Shown: one piece after another, positions 7,912-16,034 of the stretch
How the letters are laid out: each line of letters starts with the position of its first letter
How positions within the stretch are numbered: the first letter of the stretch is position 1
From: an uncultured Clostridium sp.
GTDB taxonomy: Bacteria; Bacillota; Clostridia; Lachnospirales; Lachnospiraceae
Assembly (NCBI GenBank): GCA_947575275.1
Contig: CANPMS010000021.1
Coordinates: 1-39,011, forward strand
Reading direction: 5' to 3'
Length of the DNA stretch: 39,011 bases
Position numbers and translations under genes: made by a program
The notes under the pieces: generated by a model
The model's input: only the letters and a program-made list of their open reading frames with translations
Databases searched by the model: none
Told to the model about the DNA's origin: nothing

Positions 7912-8553
7912 TTAATCTTTCCAATTAAACTCTTCTTCTTTTTCATTGTAGAACACAAAATATACCAGCGCCACCTTGGGATCTGGATTAAACCCTACAC
8001 AAATTGCCGCATCAAGCATCTCCTTGTCCCCAATACAGGGATCAAGCAGATCAAACAGCGCCCGAATCCGGCGTTCCTCAGCGCTCCGCTTCTTCATATC
8101 TGCACCAGACAGGCTGCTCAACTCGTTCTGATAGATTGCATAATCTCCCTTTTTTGCCATCAGATAATAAATATCCTTTTGCCGGACATCACCCAGGACA
8201 ATCGTCCCATCCTCGCTGCCGACTGCCTTGGCATTCAGAATATAACTGCTGCTTGAAGCCCTTCCACTGTCTGTTACCGCATCAATTAAATCTGTCAGCC
8301 GTCCGTGCTCTCCATACTGGGTCATCCGGCTCTGCGCTGCCAAAAAGACCGTTTTGGCAAACTCATTTTGCCGCTTAAAATCCGAGTAGTCCTGCCAGCC
8401 GATTACCCCCATAACGGCAAAGCTGCACAAAATTCCCATAACAGCCAGAACCACAATCAACTCCACCAATGTAAAACCACCGTTTTCGTAATCACTCACA
8501 CCATAGCATTCCCACCACATTCTGTCATTCTGCCATTCCGCCATCTGCTCCAT
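7912..8553 (-). CDS. Minor pilin with prepilin N-terminus (GspH-like)
   Basis: A 213-residue protein. A 26-residue hydrophilic leader ends in GG, then FTLVELIVVLAVMGILCSFA, a canonical type IV prepilin cleavage site with Glu5. The C-terminal domain is of unknown fold. The ATG at 8553 has GAGAGG nine bases upstream, 20 bases after the pilB stop. It is the first of four consecutive minor pilins, consistent with a tip-complex component. Confidence 0.85.
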   Translation of the reverse strand: MEQMAEWQNDRMWWECYGVSDYENGGFTLVELIVVLAVMGILCSFAVMGVIGWQDYSDFKRQNEFAKTVFLAAQSRMTQYGEHGRLTDLIDAVTDSGRASSSSYILNAKAVGSEDGTIVLGDVRQKDIYYLMAKKGDYAIYQNELSSLSGADMKKRSAEERRIRALFDLLDPCIGDKEMLDAAICVGFNPDPKVALVYFVFYNEKEEEFNWKD

Positions 8554-8573
8554 GCCTGTCTTCCTCTCAGCCC

Positions 8574-10157
8574 TTAATCGTAATAGACAACCTTAAACAA
8601 CTCATCCACACTGGTGATGCCCTGTTCCACCAGTTTTAAGCCGCTTTCCTTTAAGGTCTTCATACCCTGCTTCCTGACTGCATAGCTCTTTATCTCCTCC
8701 ATATCGTCCCCTGAGGCAATCATCTGCCGCATCCTTTTATCCACATACACCACCTCATGGATCGCGGTTCTTCCGGAATAGCCGGTATAGTTGCACCGCA
8801 CACAACCCACAGGCGCCTTAACCTTCATAATATCCACCCCCAGATACTCTCTCATCTTGGCATCCGTCTCAACTTCCCTTGCACACTCGGGACACAGTTT
8901 TCTCATCAGACGCTGTGCCACCACACCCACCAGGGAATTGGCCGCCATATACGGCTCCACACCCATGTCCTGCAAGCGTACAATAGCAGAAAGTGCATCA
9001 TTCGTATGGAGGGTACTAAGGACAAGATGTCCCGTAATTGCAGCTCGAACGGAAATTGCTGCAGTTTCCCTGTCACGGGTCTCACCCACCATGATAATAT
9101 CCGGATCCTGACGCAGCAGCGCCCGCAGCCCTGACTCGAAGGATAGCCCCGCCATATTGTTTACCTGGGACTGGTTGACACGCTCCAGGTTCTGCTCCAC
9201 CGGATCCTCGATGGTGCAGATGTTCACCTGACGTTTTGCCAGCTCATTTAATATCATGTACAAGGTTGTAGTCTTTCCAGATCCGGTAGGCCCTGTTAAG
9301 TAAATCAGACCATTGGGACATTTCAGAATCTTGAGCAGCTTCTCATAGTCATCCTCTTGCATGCCGAAGGTCTTGGAGTGATCAATCACTGCATGATTAA
9401 ATAACAACCGAATTACCGCCTTCTCACCGAACACCGTAGGAAATATGGAAGTACGCATATTCACCATCTGTCCATCAACCGTCATACGAAAATGCCCGTC
9501 CTGCGGTACCCGCCGCTCGGCAATATCCATATCCCCTAAAATCTTAATCCGTGCGATCAGGGAAGCGTGCAGGCTTCGCTGCAGAGTAACGAACTCCAGG
9601 ATTACACCATCAATTCTCATGCGCACTGTTGTCTTATCCTCAAAAGGCTCAATATGAATATCACTGGCATTGTTATGAAATGCCCTCCTCACCAGACTGT
9701 CTAACAAATTAACAACTGGCGCTCTCTCATCCTCCTCCAAGACCAGCTCCTCTGCCCCCTCATATTGACTATTGTTAGCCACCTCAGCCGCATGCCTGGC
9801 TCTAATTTCAGAGTAGTAATAGCGAATTGCATTTTCAACGGCCTGACCGTTGCACAAAAGAAGCTGCAGATCCATTCCAGTTACCTGGTGTACATTCTCC
9901 AGCCCGTAGAAATTCAATGGGTCGTTGGTCAGAACCGTCAGAGTATCCCCTTCCATCGCCACTGCCAACATACAATATTTTTCTGCCAGCTCCATAGGAA
10001 TTTTCTCCACCGCATGAAGATCCACCTGCATCTGTTCCACATTGCCAATCTCCAGCTCAAGGTATGCTGCCAGCGCCTCCAGCATCTGGCTTTCTGTGAC
10101 ATATTCCTTTAACACATTCCCTATCCGAACCTTCCTGAATCCACTCACATTATTCAT
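8574..10157 (-). CDS. pilB: Type IV pilus assembly ATPase PilB (GspE/PulE family)
   Basis: A 527-residue secretion ATPase that powers pilin polymerisation. The N-terminal T2SSE_N-type domain spans about 10-115. The ATPase core has Walker A GPTGSGKTTT (289-298), Asp box TIEDPVE (315-321), Walker B DPDIIMVGE (351-359) and His box TGHLVLSTLHTNDA. The zinc-binding tetracysteine CPEC...CVRC (Cys422, 425, 452, 455) is typical of PilB/GspE and absent from PilT. It follows pilO by one base, with AAGGGA ahead of the ATG. It is the only secretion ATPase in the cluster. Confidence 0.95.
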   Translation of the reverse strand: MNNVSGFRKVRIGNVLKEYVTESQMLEALAAYLELEIGNVEQMQVDLHAVEKIPMELAEKYCMLAVAMEGDTLTVLTNDPLNFYGLENVHQVTGMDLQLLLCNGQAVENAIRYYYSEIRARHAAEVANNSQYEGAEELVLEEDERAPVVNLLDSLVRRAFHNNASDIHIEPFEDKTTVRMRIDGVILEFVTLQRSLHASLIARIKILGDMDIAERRVPQDGHFRMTVDGQMVNMRTSIFPTVFGEKAVIRLLFNHAVIDHSKTFGMQEDDYEKLLKILKCPNGLIYLTGPTGSGKTTTLYMILNELAKRQVNICTIEDPVEQNLERVNQSQVNNMAGLSFESGLRALLRQDPDIIMVGETRDRETAAISVRAAITGHLVLSTLHTNDALSAIVRLQDMGVEPYMAANSLVGVVAQRLMRKLCPECAREVETDAKMREYLGVDIMKVKAPVGCVRCNYTGYSGRTAIHEVVYVDKRMRQMIASGDDMEEIKSYAVRKQGMKTLKESGLKLVEQGITSVDELFKVVYYD

Positions 10158-10158
10158 T

Positions 10159-10770
10159 TTATTCCCTTCTGCTCATCAAAATCTGAAGCTGTAAACTCAG
10201 ATCATAAGAATCCATACCCTCACCGCTATATCTGTCCCTGCTCCAGCTTATCCCCGTAACACACACTCCCTGCATACCTGCAGAAAGCTCATCGATTAAA
10301 CGGTCTATGGAGGCTATGGAACCTGAAACGTCCATCCCCACATGTGCAATCCACACTCCATCCTGGAAATCCGGGTTGCTCCCATCGTCATCCCCCTGTT
10401 TATATCGAGTTACATTTGCAGCCTCATCCGGCATCACAATCTGAAGCCTGCGCGCAGACAGTCCATAAGAAATCACTTTATCTGTTAAAAGCCGGTCAAT
10501 CTCCTGACTCTTCAATATGGGATACAGCTTAATCTGTACCTGATTAAGTTCACTTTTCAGCTTCAAATTCTCTGCCTGAAGCTCTGGAAACTGCATATCT
10601 TTCTGTTCCACCTGCCGGATTCTTTCTTTGTTCTCCTCAATTTGCTCCCCCATTGCAGCATTCGCACTCCCCAATGGACGAATCACAAGCATGACAAACA
10701 ATAACATAGCACAGAATAAGCTAAGTCCCGCCAACAGCTTTTTGTCCCGCTCTGTTATTGAAGTCGTCAT
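10159..10770 (-). CDS. pilO: PilO-like pilus alignment protein
   Basis: A 203-residue protein with a cytoplasmic N-terminus, one membrane segment (about 13-35), a coiled coil (about 40-85, EENKERIRQVEQKD and following) and a C-terminal ferredoxin-like domain. This matches PilO architecture. It directly follows the PilM-PilN gene (ATGA overlap) and precedes pilB. Sequence identity to known PilO proteins is not judged here; the call rests on topology and gene order. Confidence 0.75.
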   Translation of the reverse strand: MTTSITERDKKLLAGLSLFCAMLLFVMLVIRPLGSANAAMGEQIEENKERIRQVEQKDMQFPELQAENLKLKSELNQVQIKLYPILKSQEIDRLLTDKVISYGLSARRLQIVMPDEAANVTRYKQGDDDGSNPDFQDGVWIAHVGMDVSGSIASIDRLIDELSAGMQGVCVTGISWSRDRYSGEGMDSYDLSLQLQILMSRRE

Positions 10771-12251
10771 GGTGTCTCCTCCCCTGTCACCTTACCTGCC
10801 AGGTAGCAATTGATGGAAGCTTTCCACAGACCACTTTCCTGATCATACTGGAACCCATCATAATAAACTCCTTCAAATAAATCCATCCTGTCCTCAAGGT
10901 AACCCACAAATCGGTATATCCCCTCCGCATCATTGGAGGAAGCCTCCACTAACACGGTGCCGGTTATCATATCGAAATTCCTGATCTCCACCTCCACCAC
11001 CCCGGAAGCACACTGGAAAACCACCTGCTTTACCAAGCTAGTATAGACAGGATAGCTTCCTATGCTCTCCGTTGTCCTTGTAATAACATTAATACGGATT
11101 TTCAACTCCTCGTTCTCACTTTTCACCCGGTCATACTCCACCCCACGTTCAATTACCTCCTGCTCTTCCAGATAATCAAACTGCCTGTTTACTATATTCA
11201 CACGGGCAAACCAGATTACTGACTGGCAAATGGCAATACCTGCCAATACCGCCGCAGCGGACACCACAGGAATCATATAGCGAATCATCTCTCTGCCCTT
11301 TTTCAGCAGCTCTGTATTCCGCCTGTACTGAAACAGCAGACCGGCTTTTCCCCTCGGAGCCAGAAATGCACCCATCAACGCAGTGAAATTTCCAAAAGAA
11401 ACGTTTTCCTCTGCTGCCAGCCGCAGGTCTCCACCCTGCTCCTCATAAAGCTTTTCCACAGTAAGGCTGCCATCCATCCGAAGAATGCTCTCACGGCAAA
11501 GCTCTACATCCTCCTTTTGATATTCACCGCCTAAATAAACTGCCGATATGGTATCCTCAATCTGCTGAGTCTTTAAAAATTGCTGAAATGTTCTAATACT
11601 ACGCGCTGCTTCCGCGGCGAATTCAGATGTTCCCCGCTCTCCAAACATCCGGTTGGAGTTTGACTGAAAATACCGTCCGTCCACATACAGGATATTCGTC
11701 AGATTCATTCCATCTATTGTCTGGACGATACAGGGCTTATCCTTCACATAGGACAGACGGTTCATCGCCAGCATATTGGCAACATTGCCGGTTACAATAG
11801 AAGACAATCGGATTCCCATATCCTTAAAGCGGTGGATATGAGGCTCTAACTGGCTGCGATCCAGCGTAGTTGCCACCACTGAAATTTTCCCACACTCCTG
11901 TTCCATAATATAATAACTGTACAAAGGATTTTTGCACTTGCTGTTTGCAGGATACTCTCGCGGCAGATATTGAATCAGCATCTTGTGGGACATCTTCGGA
12001 AGCTGCAGCACCTGGGTAACTGCCTGAGAAATGCCAAGCACCAGAATCACATCTTTTTTGGCAAGCCTGTTTTGTACCCAAAAATCTTCCAGGAATGCCC
12101 GAAACATCGCCTCATCTATCACATGACCGTTGATAATACTGCCCTCCGGCGCCTTCGCCTGATACACTCTGGTCACGGTTACCTTATTCCTGTTCACGCT
12201 GCCCACTGCCACTCTAACGTCCTGATTTGACAGAAAGAGTACTGTACTCAC
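10767..12251 (-). CDS. PilM-PilN fusion protein of the type IV pilus platform
   Basis: A 494-residue protein. Residues 1-315 form an actin-like PilM-type domain (VLFLSNQDVRVAVG, then VQTIDGMNLTNILYVDG near 176-192 as the second phosphate region). Residues 325-348 are a membrane helix, 352-392 a coiled coil and 395-490 a periplasm-like PilN domain. PilM and PilN are normally separate; here they are one chain. The first phosphate motif is degenerate relative to the DxGxxxxK pattern, so nucleotide binding is uncertain. The start is GTG at 12251 with AGGAGG seven bases upstream. The 3' end overlaps pilO by four bases. Confidence 0.82.
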   Translation of the reverse strand: MSTVLFLSNQDVRVAVGSVNRNKVTVTRVYQAKAPEGSIINGHVIDEAMFRAFLEDFWVQNRLAKKDVILVLGISQAVTQVLQLPKMSHKMLIQYLPREYPANSKCKNPLYSYYIMEQECGKISVVATTLDRSQLEPHIHRFKDMGIRLSSIVTGNVANMLAMNRLSYVKDKPCIVQTIDGMNLTNILYVDGRYFQSNSNRMFGERGTSEFAAEAARSIRTFQQFLKTQQIEDTISAVYLGGEYQKEDVELCRESILRMDGSLTVEKLYEEQGGDLRLAAEENVSFGNFTALMGAFLAPRGKAGLLFQYRRNTELLKKGREMIRYMIPVVSAAAVLAGIAICQSVIWFARVNIVNRQFDYLEEQEVIERGVEYDRVKSENEELKIRINVITRTTESIGSYPVYTSLVKQVVFQCASGVVEVEIRNFDMITGTVLVEASSNDAEGIYRFVGYLEDRMDLFEGVYYDGFQYDQESGLWKASINCYLAGKVTGEETP

Positions 12252-12262
12252 AATTTTTCCTC

Positions 12263-13468
12263 CTATTTGTATGCAGATGCCTCAATTGCAGAATAAGAGC
12301 CATAAATCGGCATCATCACTGCAATCATAATAAACCCTACAATAAATGCCATACTAATAATCATTGCCGGCTCCAGGTATGACACCATCCTGCCCACCGC
12401 CATCTCAGAATCGTACTCCAAATCATCTGCTATTGTATTCAACATCACCTCAAGACTGCCTGTCTCTGCTCCCACACAGACAGAAAATACCAATTTTTTG
12501 CTAAAACCGTCTATGGCTTCAACAGCATCACTCAAATTACCTCCGCTGTGCACAATCGAAACAGCCGCATCAAACTGTTTTTCAATCCAACTGTTCCCAA
12601 TGGAATCTTTCGCAATCTGCATTGCAGTCACAATCGGAATTCCGGCGCTGTACAGCGCACTGAGGGTCCTGGCAAAACGTGCTGTATAAATCACCCTCCA
12701 CAATTTTCCAATCAACGGCATATGCACCCGCATCTTATCCAGCTTAATCCGCACCGCTCCAATGCTGCATAATACGCGAATGGCGATTGCTGCCATGACC
12801 GTTCCAAGAATAATCAAATACCAATATTCTCCTGCGAATCTGGTTATTGAATAGAGAATTCTGGTGGGAAGAGGCAGCTCATCCATCAAACTAAACAGCG
12901 ATTCAAACTGCGGCAATACATAACCAATCAAAACAGCTACCACAACCACAATCAGGCAGCCTAAAAATTTGGGGTAGAGGATAGAACTTTTCACTTTTGC
13001 ATTCAATCGGTGCTGTTTTGTATAATAATGCGCCAGACGACTGACTGTTAAATCCAGGTTTCCTGCCGCCTCCGCAGAGCGGAACATGGTAATCATCATT
13101 GGCGGGAATACTCTTCCCATAGACTCCATGGCATCCGACAATGCAACCCCCTGCCGCATCAAACGCAAAAGCTTTGCATACATTGCACTCTCCTTTGGTT
13201 TGATGCTCTCATTTTTGGAAACGATACCCAGCGCGCGCACCAATGACACCCCTGCGCCGAGCAAAGCCCCCAGCTCCCGGCAGAAATCTGCCAGAGACTG
13301 CGGTTTCAGGGGAGCTGTCCATATCTTTGACGCTTTCCTCGCCGCAGAAATTAAATATTTCTCTTCCCGCTTCAGGTTTTCGTGAAGTTCCTTCTCATCA
13401 GCTGCCATCGTAGTGCCTTTGACACGCCTGCCTCTGGCATCAACAGCCCGATATTTATATTTTGGCAC
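12263..13468 (-). CDS. pilC: Type IV pilus inner-membrane platform protein PilC (GspF family)
   Basis: About 401 residues with two GspF domains (about 65-190 and 270-390), each ending in hydrophobic helices. Motifs include FCRELGALLGAGVSLVRALG, the family's first-domain signature, and ARTLSALYSAGIPIVTAM, the second-domain repeat. It forms the membrane rotor on which PilB acts. AGGAGG lies only two bases before ATG 13474 but eight before GTG 13468, so I prefer the GTG start; the difference is two residues. Confidence 0.93.
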   Translation of the reverse strand: MPKYKYRAVDARGRRVKGTTMAADEKELHENLKREEKYLISAARKASKIWTAPLKPQSLADFCRELGALLGAGVSLVRALGIVSKNESIKPKESAMYAKLLRLMRQGVALSDAMESMGRVFPPMMITMFRSAEAAGNLDLTVSRLAHYYTKQHRLNAKVKSSILYPKFLGCLIVVVVAVLIGYVLPQFESLFSLMDELPLPTRILYSITRFAGEYWYLIILGTVMAAIAIRVLCSIGAVRIKLDKMRVHMPLIGKLWRVIYTARFARTLSALYSAGIPIVTAMQIAKDSIGNSWIEKQFDAAVSIVHSGGNLSDAVEAIDGFSKKLVFSVCVGAETGSLEVMLNTIADDLEYDSEMAVGRMVSYLEPAMIISMAFIVGFIMIAVMMPIYGSYSAIEASAYK

Positions 13469-13488
13469 GGACATCGCCTCCTTTTATC

Positions 13489-14262
13489 TCAACTCAATCC
13501 GCACAATACCAGATACCAGTTTATTATCTGACTTCCCCATAATAGAGAAGCGGACATTCCCAGGCACAGAAAAGGGCCAAATGCAAAATGCTCCTTTCGT
13601 CCCTTCTTTTTTACTGCCAAAAGATACATGCCATATATGCCTCCTGTCAGCACTGCCAGCAGCAGGGAAAGCAGATTCAATTTCCAGCCCAGCAGCAAAC
13701 CACATACTGCCATCAGCTTGATGTCCCCTCCTCCAAACGCTCCTGGCACTGCCAGGGTGATAAGTGTAAGAGGCAGACTGACAGATAAAAACCCAACCAG
13801 TCTTTCTGCCATTGGAATACCCGGCATAGTTACCATAGACACAAGAGCAATCACCAGGGTTCCAAGCACAAAACTGTTTGGAATCTTCATGGTATCCAGA
13901 TCCACAAAGGCAACTGCTGTCAACATTCCGAGAAATGCAAAGGCAGTCATCCCTGCCAGATTATTACCTGTTTTAAAAATGCACAAAAGGGCTATACAGC
14001 CCCCAAGAAGTTCAATCCATATATAGCGCGGAGCAATACGCTCTCCACAATAATGACAGCGGCCTCTGAGACACAGCCAGCTCAGTACAGGTATCACATC
14101 CATGGCTGACAGACGGTGTCTGCAATCAGGACAATAGAACATCTCCCTCACAAAGGAGATATTACGCGGCACACGATAAATTACTACATTTAAAAAAGAA
14201 AACGCGCTGGCTCCAAAAAACCAGATCAGCCCCACAGCAACACCCCGCATAAATTGTATCAT
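13489..14262 (-). CDS. pilD: Type IV prepilin peptidase (A24 family, PilD/GspO)
   Basis: A 257-residue polytopic membrane aspartyl protease. The N-terminal cytoplasmic zinc motif CPDC...CHYC (about residues 45-75) is followed by catalytic aspartates in FVDLDTMKIPNSF and GGGDIKLMAV. It cleaves prepilin leaders after Gly and methylates the new N-terminus. It lies between the major pilin gene and pilC, so the operon carries its own processing enzyme. ATG 14262 is chosen; a start at 14250 is also possible. Confidence 0.93.
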   Translation of the reverse strand: MIQFMRGVAVGLIWFFGASAFSFLNVVIYRVPRNISFVREMFYCPDCRHRLSAMDVIPVLSWLCLRGRCHYCGERIAPRYIWIELLGGCIALLCIFKTGNNLAGMTAFAFLGMLTAVAFVDLDTMKIPNSFVLGTLVIALVSMVTMPGIPMAERLVGFLSVSLPLTLITLAVPGAFGGGDIKLMAVCGLLLGWKLNLLSLLLAVLTGGIYGMYLLAVKKKGRKEHFAFGPFLCLGMSASLLWGSQIINWYLVLCGLS

Positions 14263-14312
14263 ATGTACTGTAACTTCCTTTCTTTGTACTGTATTCCGGC
14301 CTCTGATTTCCG

Positions 14313-14723
14313 TTATTCAACTGTCCATTGTTCATTCTCATACACTGCAGCCATACCGTCTTTCGTATAGGTAATTCCCGTTACAATAAAGGCATCTTTT
14401 CCAGTCGTTCCTTTATACTCAATGCCGCTGACCGTTCCTTGATCAACACCAGACAATTCTTCAATTTGGGCGGCTGTAATATTATCTCTGTCTGGTGATG
14501 GTTTTCCATACTCTTCCGATGCCAGTGTCTGGGCAGCAAGATAAACGCTTCTTGCCTCAACTACGATCTGCTTTTCCCGCGCCTTGTCAATCCACCCAAC
14601 TAAAGACGGCACCATAATTGCCGCCAAAATTGCCAGAATAACCAATACCACAATCAATTCAACCAAAGTAAAACCTTCTTGGGAATTCTGTCTTTCCCAG
14701 AGCTTTTTTATTGCTTTTCTCAT
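14313..14723 (-). CDS. Major type IV pilin (PilA/ComGC-like prepilin)
   Basis: A 136-residue prepilin. A 17-residue basic leader ends in EG, then FTLVELIVVLVILAILAAIM with Glu5, followed by a compact domain of about 90 residues. It is the first gene after a strong extended -10 promoter and has an AGGGGAG ribosome site seven bases upstream, which suits high expression of a major subunit. There are no cysteines in the mature region, so no disulfide-bounded D-loop as in Gram-negative PilA. Confidence 0.9.
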   Translation of the reverse strand: MRKAIKKLWERQNSQEGFTLVELIVVLVILAILAAIMVPSLVGWIDKAREKQIVVEARSVYLAAQTLASEEYGKPSPDRDNITAAQIEELSGVDQGTVSGIEYKGTTGKDAFIVTGITYTKDGMAAVYENEQWTVE

Positions 14724-14746
14724 ACTCTCCCCTTAGATTGTACCCT

Positions 14747-14770
14747 GTCAGCAGCCTTAAGGCTGCTGAC
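14747..14770. repeat. Perfect 24-base palindrome in the pilin leader
   Basis: A 12+12 base perfect inverted repeat centred on TTAA, at about +21 to +44 of the predicted pilin transcript and ending 23 bases before the ATG. In RNA it forms a 10-bp GC-rich stem with a UUAA loop, leaving the ribosome site free. It could stabilise the mRNA 5' end or act as an operator; no T tract follows, so it is not a terminator. Confidence 0.8.
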
Positions 14771-14797
14771 CTTTACGCCGCTTAGTATATTTTTCTA

Positions 14798-14827
14798 ATT
14801 ATACCATAATTTGGAAATAATCGTCAA
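14798..14827 (-). promoter_or_regulatory. Promoter of the pilus operon
   Basis: Minus-strand TTGACG (14822-14827), an 18-base spacer and TATAAT (14798-14803), with an upstream TGG giving an extended -10. Predicted start is near 14791. It appears to drive the whole ten-gene operon, in which genes are tightly spaced or overlap. Confidence 0.82.
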
Positions 14828-14848
14828 ATATTTATGCTAAATTTGACA

Positions 14849-14886
14849 TTTTGCCTTATGGGATGCAATTTCCCATAAAGCAAAAA
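14849..14886. repeat. Stem-loop repeat, copy 1
   Basis: TTTTGC-TTATGGGA pairs with TCCCATAA-GCAAAA around the loop TGCAATT. A homologous stem-loop lies at 36178-36214 with compensatory base changes (GG/CC here, AG/CT there) and a shared GAYGCAATYT loop region. In minus orientation its left arm supplies the T tract of the adjacent terminator. Confidence 0.7.
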
Positions 14887-14919
14887 CAGATGCCTCCAAA
14901 CCTCGTTTGGGGGCATCTG
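14881..14919 (-). terminator. Terminator after the proline-rich protein gene
   Basis: On the minus strand CAGATGCC-(mismatch)-CCAAAC pairs with GTTTGG-GGCATCTG (14887-14919) around a 3-base loop and is followed by TTTTTG. Strong intrinsic terminator, 31 bases past the stop codon at 14950. Confidence 0.85.
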
Positions 14920-14949
14920 CACAAGTAACTCAGTCTGTCATTCTCCAGG

Positions 14950-15246
14950 CTATCTCCAGTACCACGGTGGATGTCCCGGTCCCGGCGGGCGACCCGGTCC
15001 TGGGGGCGGTCCCGGTGGACGGCCCGGCCATGGAGGGGGTGGGGGCGGACCCCAGGACGGAGGAACCGGCCGCCCAGGTCTCGGGGGAATCCATGGCGGA
15101 CGCGGTCTTCGCGGGCATCCCGGACACCGCGGACAAAGTTTACAGCGGACTCTGTCCGCAAGGGAAAACACATCTTGATTTATCATGTCACCAGCTGCAG
15201 AACTGTCAGCTTGCACATGTCTTAATGCGCTTGTTCCAATCATCAT
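14950..15246 (-). CDS. Proline-rich hypothetical protein with Cys motif
   Basis: A 98-residue protein. The N-terminal half (MMIGTSALRHVQADSSAAGD and following) looks globular and is followed by CKLCPRCPGC, then about 50 residues made mostly of Pro, Gly, Arg and Trp, ending PPWYWR. There is no signal peptide. Several other frames are open across this GC-rich stretch because proline and glycine codons rarely create stops. I prefer this frame for its orderly N-terminus and its fit with the terminator just downstream. The ribosome site is weak (AAGGGA, 15 bases upstream). Function unknown; it may be cotranscribed with the lipoprotein upstream. Confidence 0.6.
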   Translation of the reverse strand: MMIGTSALRHVQADSSAAGDMINQDVFSLADRVRCKLCPRCPGCPRRPRPPWIPPRPGRPVPPSWGPPPPPPWPGRPPGPPPGPGRPPGPGHPPWYWR

Positions 15247-15359
15247 ATAAGCAGGTATATCCCTTTTCTTTCAGGATATGTCTGTTTGTGCACAATGGTT
15301 CACTTCAGTATACAAAAACTGTCCGCCATAGCCCGCGCCGCCTCGTTTGCGCTTTTGGC

Positions 15360-16034
15360 TCACTCGCCTCGGGTGGGGAAGTCATTTTCCAAAATAGTCT
15401 CCCCACTTTCCGCGTCCTTTACGGTCACATGGACGGCCCATTCCTCGCCGGGAACACCGCATAACACTTGATACCGCCCCAGCATGACCGCCGGTACAAC
15501 CGTGACCACAGCAGAGTACCACATTTCCATGGAATAATAAGTCTCAGCGTCCACCGAAACCGTAAGCCCCCAAGGAACACTGTTTTCATCCAAATCAGTA
15601 TAATCCGCCGCCGCTACAAACTCCTGTGAGATTTCAGCGGTATAAGGGTCGCGCAGGCAGCCCAGCCAGTAATATCCCGCTTTCAGCTTTGGGTACTGTT
15701 CTTCGGTGAGATAGTAGTTGAAGGTGCCATCTTCGTTTGCCAGCAGCGCGTTGTAAACTGCCTGATCCAGCATTCCCTCTTGGGCCGCCGTCTGGCGTTG
15801 CTCCTTATCTTCTGCTTCCAGCTCCTCGGCTGTCTTTCCGCCCAATAGCGTCTTGGGCATGGTAATAACAATCTGACCGTCCTCATTCACCGGAGGCATA
15901 TATGTATTTGTCGGCCCCTCCGCCCCGGACACATCCTCCTGCGGCTTATCCCCACAGCCTGCCAGCGAACCGAGCAGGAGCAAAAGTGACAGGGCAAGCG
16001 CGGCCCCCTTTTGTAGTCGTCTTTTCTGTTTCAC
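15360..16034 (-). CDS. Hypothetical lipoprotein
   Basis: About 224 residues from GTG 16034. A basic n-region and hydrophobic stretch ALSLLLLLGSLAGCGDK end in a lipobox (LAGC), so the mature protein should be a diacylated surface lipoprotein. The mature part (about 195 residues) has no domain I recognise; it is acidic with several Tyr/Trp-rich strands. The GTG start shares its first base with the TAG stop of a 38-residue membrane peptide gene, implying translational coupling. A longer reading from ATG 16085 would overlap that peptide in another frame and lacks a ribosome site. Confidence 0.78.
   Translation of the reverse strand: MKQKRRLQKGAALALSLLLLLGSLAGCGDKPQEDVSGAEGPTNTYMPPVNEDGQIVITMPKTLLGGKTAEELEAEDKEQRQTAAQEGMLDQAVYNALLANEDGTFNYYLTEEQYPKLKAGYYWLGCLRDPYTAEISQEFVAAADYTDLDENSVPWGLTVSVDAETYYSMEMWYSAVVTVVPAVMLGRYQVLCGVPGEEWAVHVTVKDAESGETILENDFPTRGE

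Noticed and set aside
14856..15225. Several other open frames across the GC-rich block on both strands
   Set aside because: They arise because Pro/Gly/Arg codons exclude stops in neighbouring frames. The Arg-rich and Asp-rich readings have no orderly start or ribosome site, and one runs through the terminator.
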